Positions 62,601-64,000 of a DNA stretch of 64,000 nucleotides are shown here, in pieces. The DNA is from Aptenodytes patagonicus. Lineage: Eukaryota; Chordata; Aves; Sphenisciformes; Spheniscidae. A program made the position numbers and the translations under genes. The DNA lies in assembly GCF_965638725.1 (NCBI RefSeq), contig NC_134963.1:6455501-6519500 (forward strand), written 5' to 3'. The number at the start of each line of letters is the position of its first letter. Within the stretch, counting starts at the first letter, position 1. Under the pieces are notes generated by a model that was not told the DNA's origin, did not search any database, and worked only from the letters and a program-made list of their open reading frames with translations.

Positions 62601-62644
62601 GGCAAGACTGTTACAAAAACGCTTATTTTTGAACGACATTCAAT
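56670..62644 (-). CDS. CCDC62: CCDC62, coiled-coil domain protein, 3' part with long C-terminal extension
   Basis: The anchor exon, 60393-60262, encodes SPISKLQHALAKSRQMVADL and ELSTLL, very like the C-terminal region I recall for human CCDC62 (SKLQ..LAESRQMVTDLELSTLL). Upstream exons are 61212-61035 (59 codons, good acceptor) and two small, less certain ones, 61982-61946 and 62644-62599. All join in phase. Human CCDC62 ends about 20 residues after the anchor. Here five further exons continue in phase: 60030-59939, 58613-58521, 57662-57572, 57302-57166 and 56751-56670, ending ...KGYIQVWTP and TAG. Reading through the anchor donor instead gives a TGA at 60241. Mammalian CCDC62 is testis-enriched and has been reported as an estrogen-receptor coactivator, with a role in sperm formation. 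The 5' part is off the window. Anchor identity is strong; the extension is inferred. Confidence 0.78.
58305..58402 (-). mobile_element. CR1 LINE 3'-end fragment
   Basis: Sequence closely matching the 3' end of the CR1 copy at 39717 recurs here in the same orientation, with AGGTTGGAAAAGACCT and ATCATCGAGTCCAACCGT. Only about 100 bases remain, with no coding part. It lies in the proposed intron between CCDC62 extension exons 58613-58521 and 57662-57572. Confidence 0.85.
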
Positions 62645-64000
62645 CTAAGAAAAAGTCCTTGTGAGAGATGCCAGCTCAGAACTGTCTGCTGTGTCTCATT
62701 TCACTTCTCTTGTAAAACACCGGGATACAATAGGCTTTTAAGAGAGAAGAGCTCATGTTTGTGAGCTTCTGACGAGGAAGGGCTCTGGAGAGATGTGAGG
62801 GAACAAGCTGTAGCAGCCTAGAAGCAGGGGATGCGAGGCAATGCAATGGGCACAGCCAGTTTTGAAGGATACACAGGTTGGGAGGGAGGGGGGAACACAG
62901 GTTTGATTTTGAGGGAGGGAGATGGCTCAAGGAACTGGTGGCTTAGTCCAGCCGGAGCACACTGAACAAGTAACTGCTGACGCTCCATCTTTAAAACCAG
63001 AATTGAGATACAAGTCCAAAGGCAGCAAATGTTGGTCCAACATAAATGAAGTCGCTAAGTCAGAGCACACAGAAATGATTCCTGCGCTACAGTATTTCAC
63101 AATCACTCTTGCAGTTGGATAAGGTTATTTGACTGTGTTAATAGCCTTCTTGTCGGCTGTTCCAGAATTCAAGAACTCATGTCAAAAATATTTGCTGGGC
63201 TGACAGGGAGGTGCCAGCACCCTTCCCTACACACAAAATACATCATCAGCACTACGAAGCCAGCAATGGAAAACTGGAGGATCCAGATTCAAGTCCCAGA
63301 AGGAATGCTGTGTTTGGGCTCTGCCATTAATGCCTTAAGAAGAAGCCCACGCTGAAGACTGCAATACTACGGCCTTCCTCCCATTTATGGGGCGAGAATT
63401 TATTTGGTGACAAGTCAGAGTCAGCAGAGGCTGGAAAGCAGACCGCCTGGGATTTGCACTGAGTCAATCCATCCCCAATTATCAGGGCTCCCAGGACCAA
63501 ATGTGGGCATCAAGAAAACTTGATAGCTCAGCAGCAAATCCCAAATGGGTAGAGCAGCCCTCCCTCACTGAAGGATATCTGCTCTATCTGCATTGCCTGG
63601 GTTGAATTTGTTCCTTCTCCCCTAAAATCCTCTTAAGGACAAGACAAAAAGCAAAAGCAGTTTTCATGATTCAGCCTCAAAAGAGATTTGGAGGGATGGC
63701 AGCGTGTCACTTGTGCTGCTGGGGGAGTAGATAAGAGACGTCAGAGTAGACGTAAGGGGAATGGAGTCTTTAATGATTTATGGACAGTGGAAACTAGAGA
63801 GAGTCCACACACAGCGTGAAGCTCAGCTAAGCTGTGTGGGAATGTGCCGGGACAGCATTCTTTTTCAATGGCTGCCCATTCACCTTGTTTCTGAACAGGT
63901 CTGTCTCACTGCAGTAACAATTTCTATAATATTTTTGTTTTAAAAGCAACACAGAATGAAAGCGTCTGTACATCAGATATTTCCATTCCATAACATTAAT
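62645..64000 (-). other. CCDC62: CCDC62 intron or unresolved upstream exons
   Basis: I could not place any further CCDC62 exon with confidence between 62645 and the right edge. A few short acceptor-to-donor open segments exist, but none resembles CCDC62 as I recall it. No transposon or RNA gene was recognised. Confidence 0.45.

Noticed and set aside
63561-63600. Small acceptor-to-donor segment on the minus strand as another CCDC62 exon
   Set aside because: Too short, with no phase partner and no similarity to CCDC62. AG and GT occur by chance at this spacing.

Overview
This is vertebrate nuclear DNA, almost certainly from a bird. Genes are split by GT-AG introns, CR1 (chicken-repeat 1) LINE fragments are present, and two strong CpG islands mark promoters. 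Gene density, short introns and GC-rich genic stretches are typical of an avian microchromosome. The order ABCB9 - VPS37B - HIP1R - CCDC62 matches the human 12q24.31 neighbourhood, read in the opposite direction. No prokaryotic, viral or plasmid features were seen.

Layout. (1) 965-6033, + strand: the last five coding exons of ABCB9 (TAPL), holding the complete ATP-binding domain, followed by a 3' UTR to about 7480. The membrane domain lies left of the window. (2) 7481-12800: intergenic DNA with a GT microsatellite. (3) 13660-25256, + strand: all four coding exons of VPS37B (285 codons), starting in a CpG island, with a long 3' region. That region and the DNA beyond it contain a diverged direct duplication. 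(4) 34529-53991, - strand: the complete HIP1R gene, 32 coding exons and 1060 codons, tail-to-tail with VPS37B. Two CR1 copies in opposite orientation lie in its introns, and a CpG island covers exon 1. (5) 56670-62644, - strand: the 3' part of CCDC62. Its most recognisable exon is followed by five more exons whose reading phases join perfectly, adding about 164 residues that I do not recognise from mammalian CCDC62. This is the most novel item in the window.

The genes do not form a pathway, but three act on endomembranes. HIP1R links clathrin coats to actin, VPS37B belongs to ESCRT-I, and ABCB9 moves peptides into lysosomes. CCDC62 is a testis-enriched coiled-coil protein. Exon boundaries were placed by eye from splice dinucleotides, phase agreement and recalled human proteins. 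No alignment was run.
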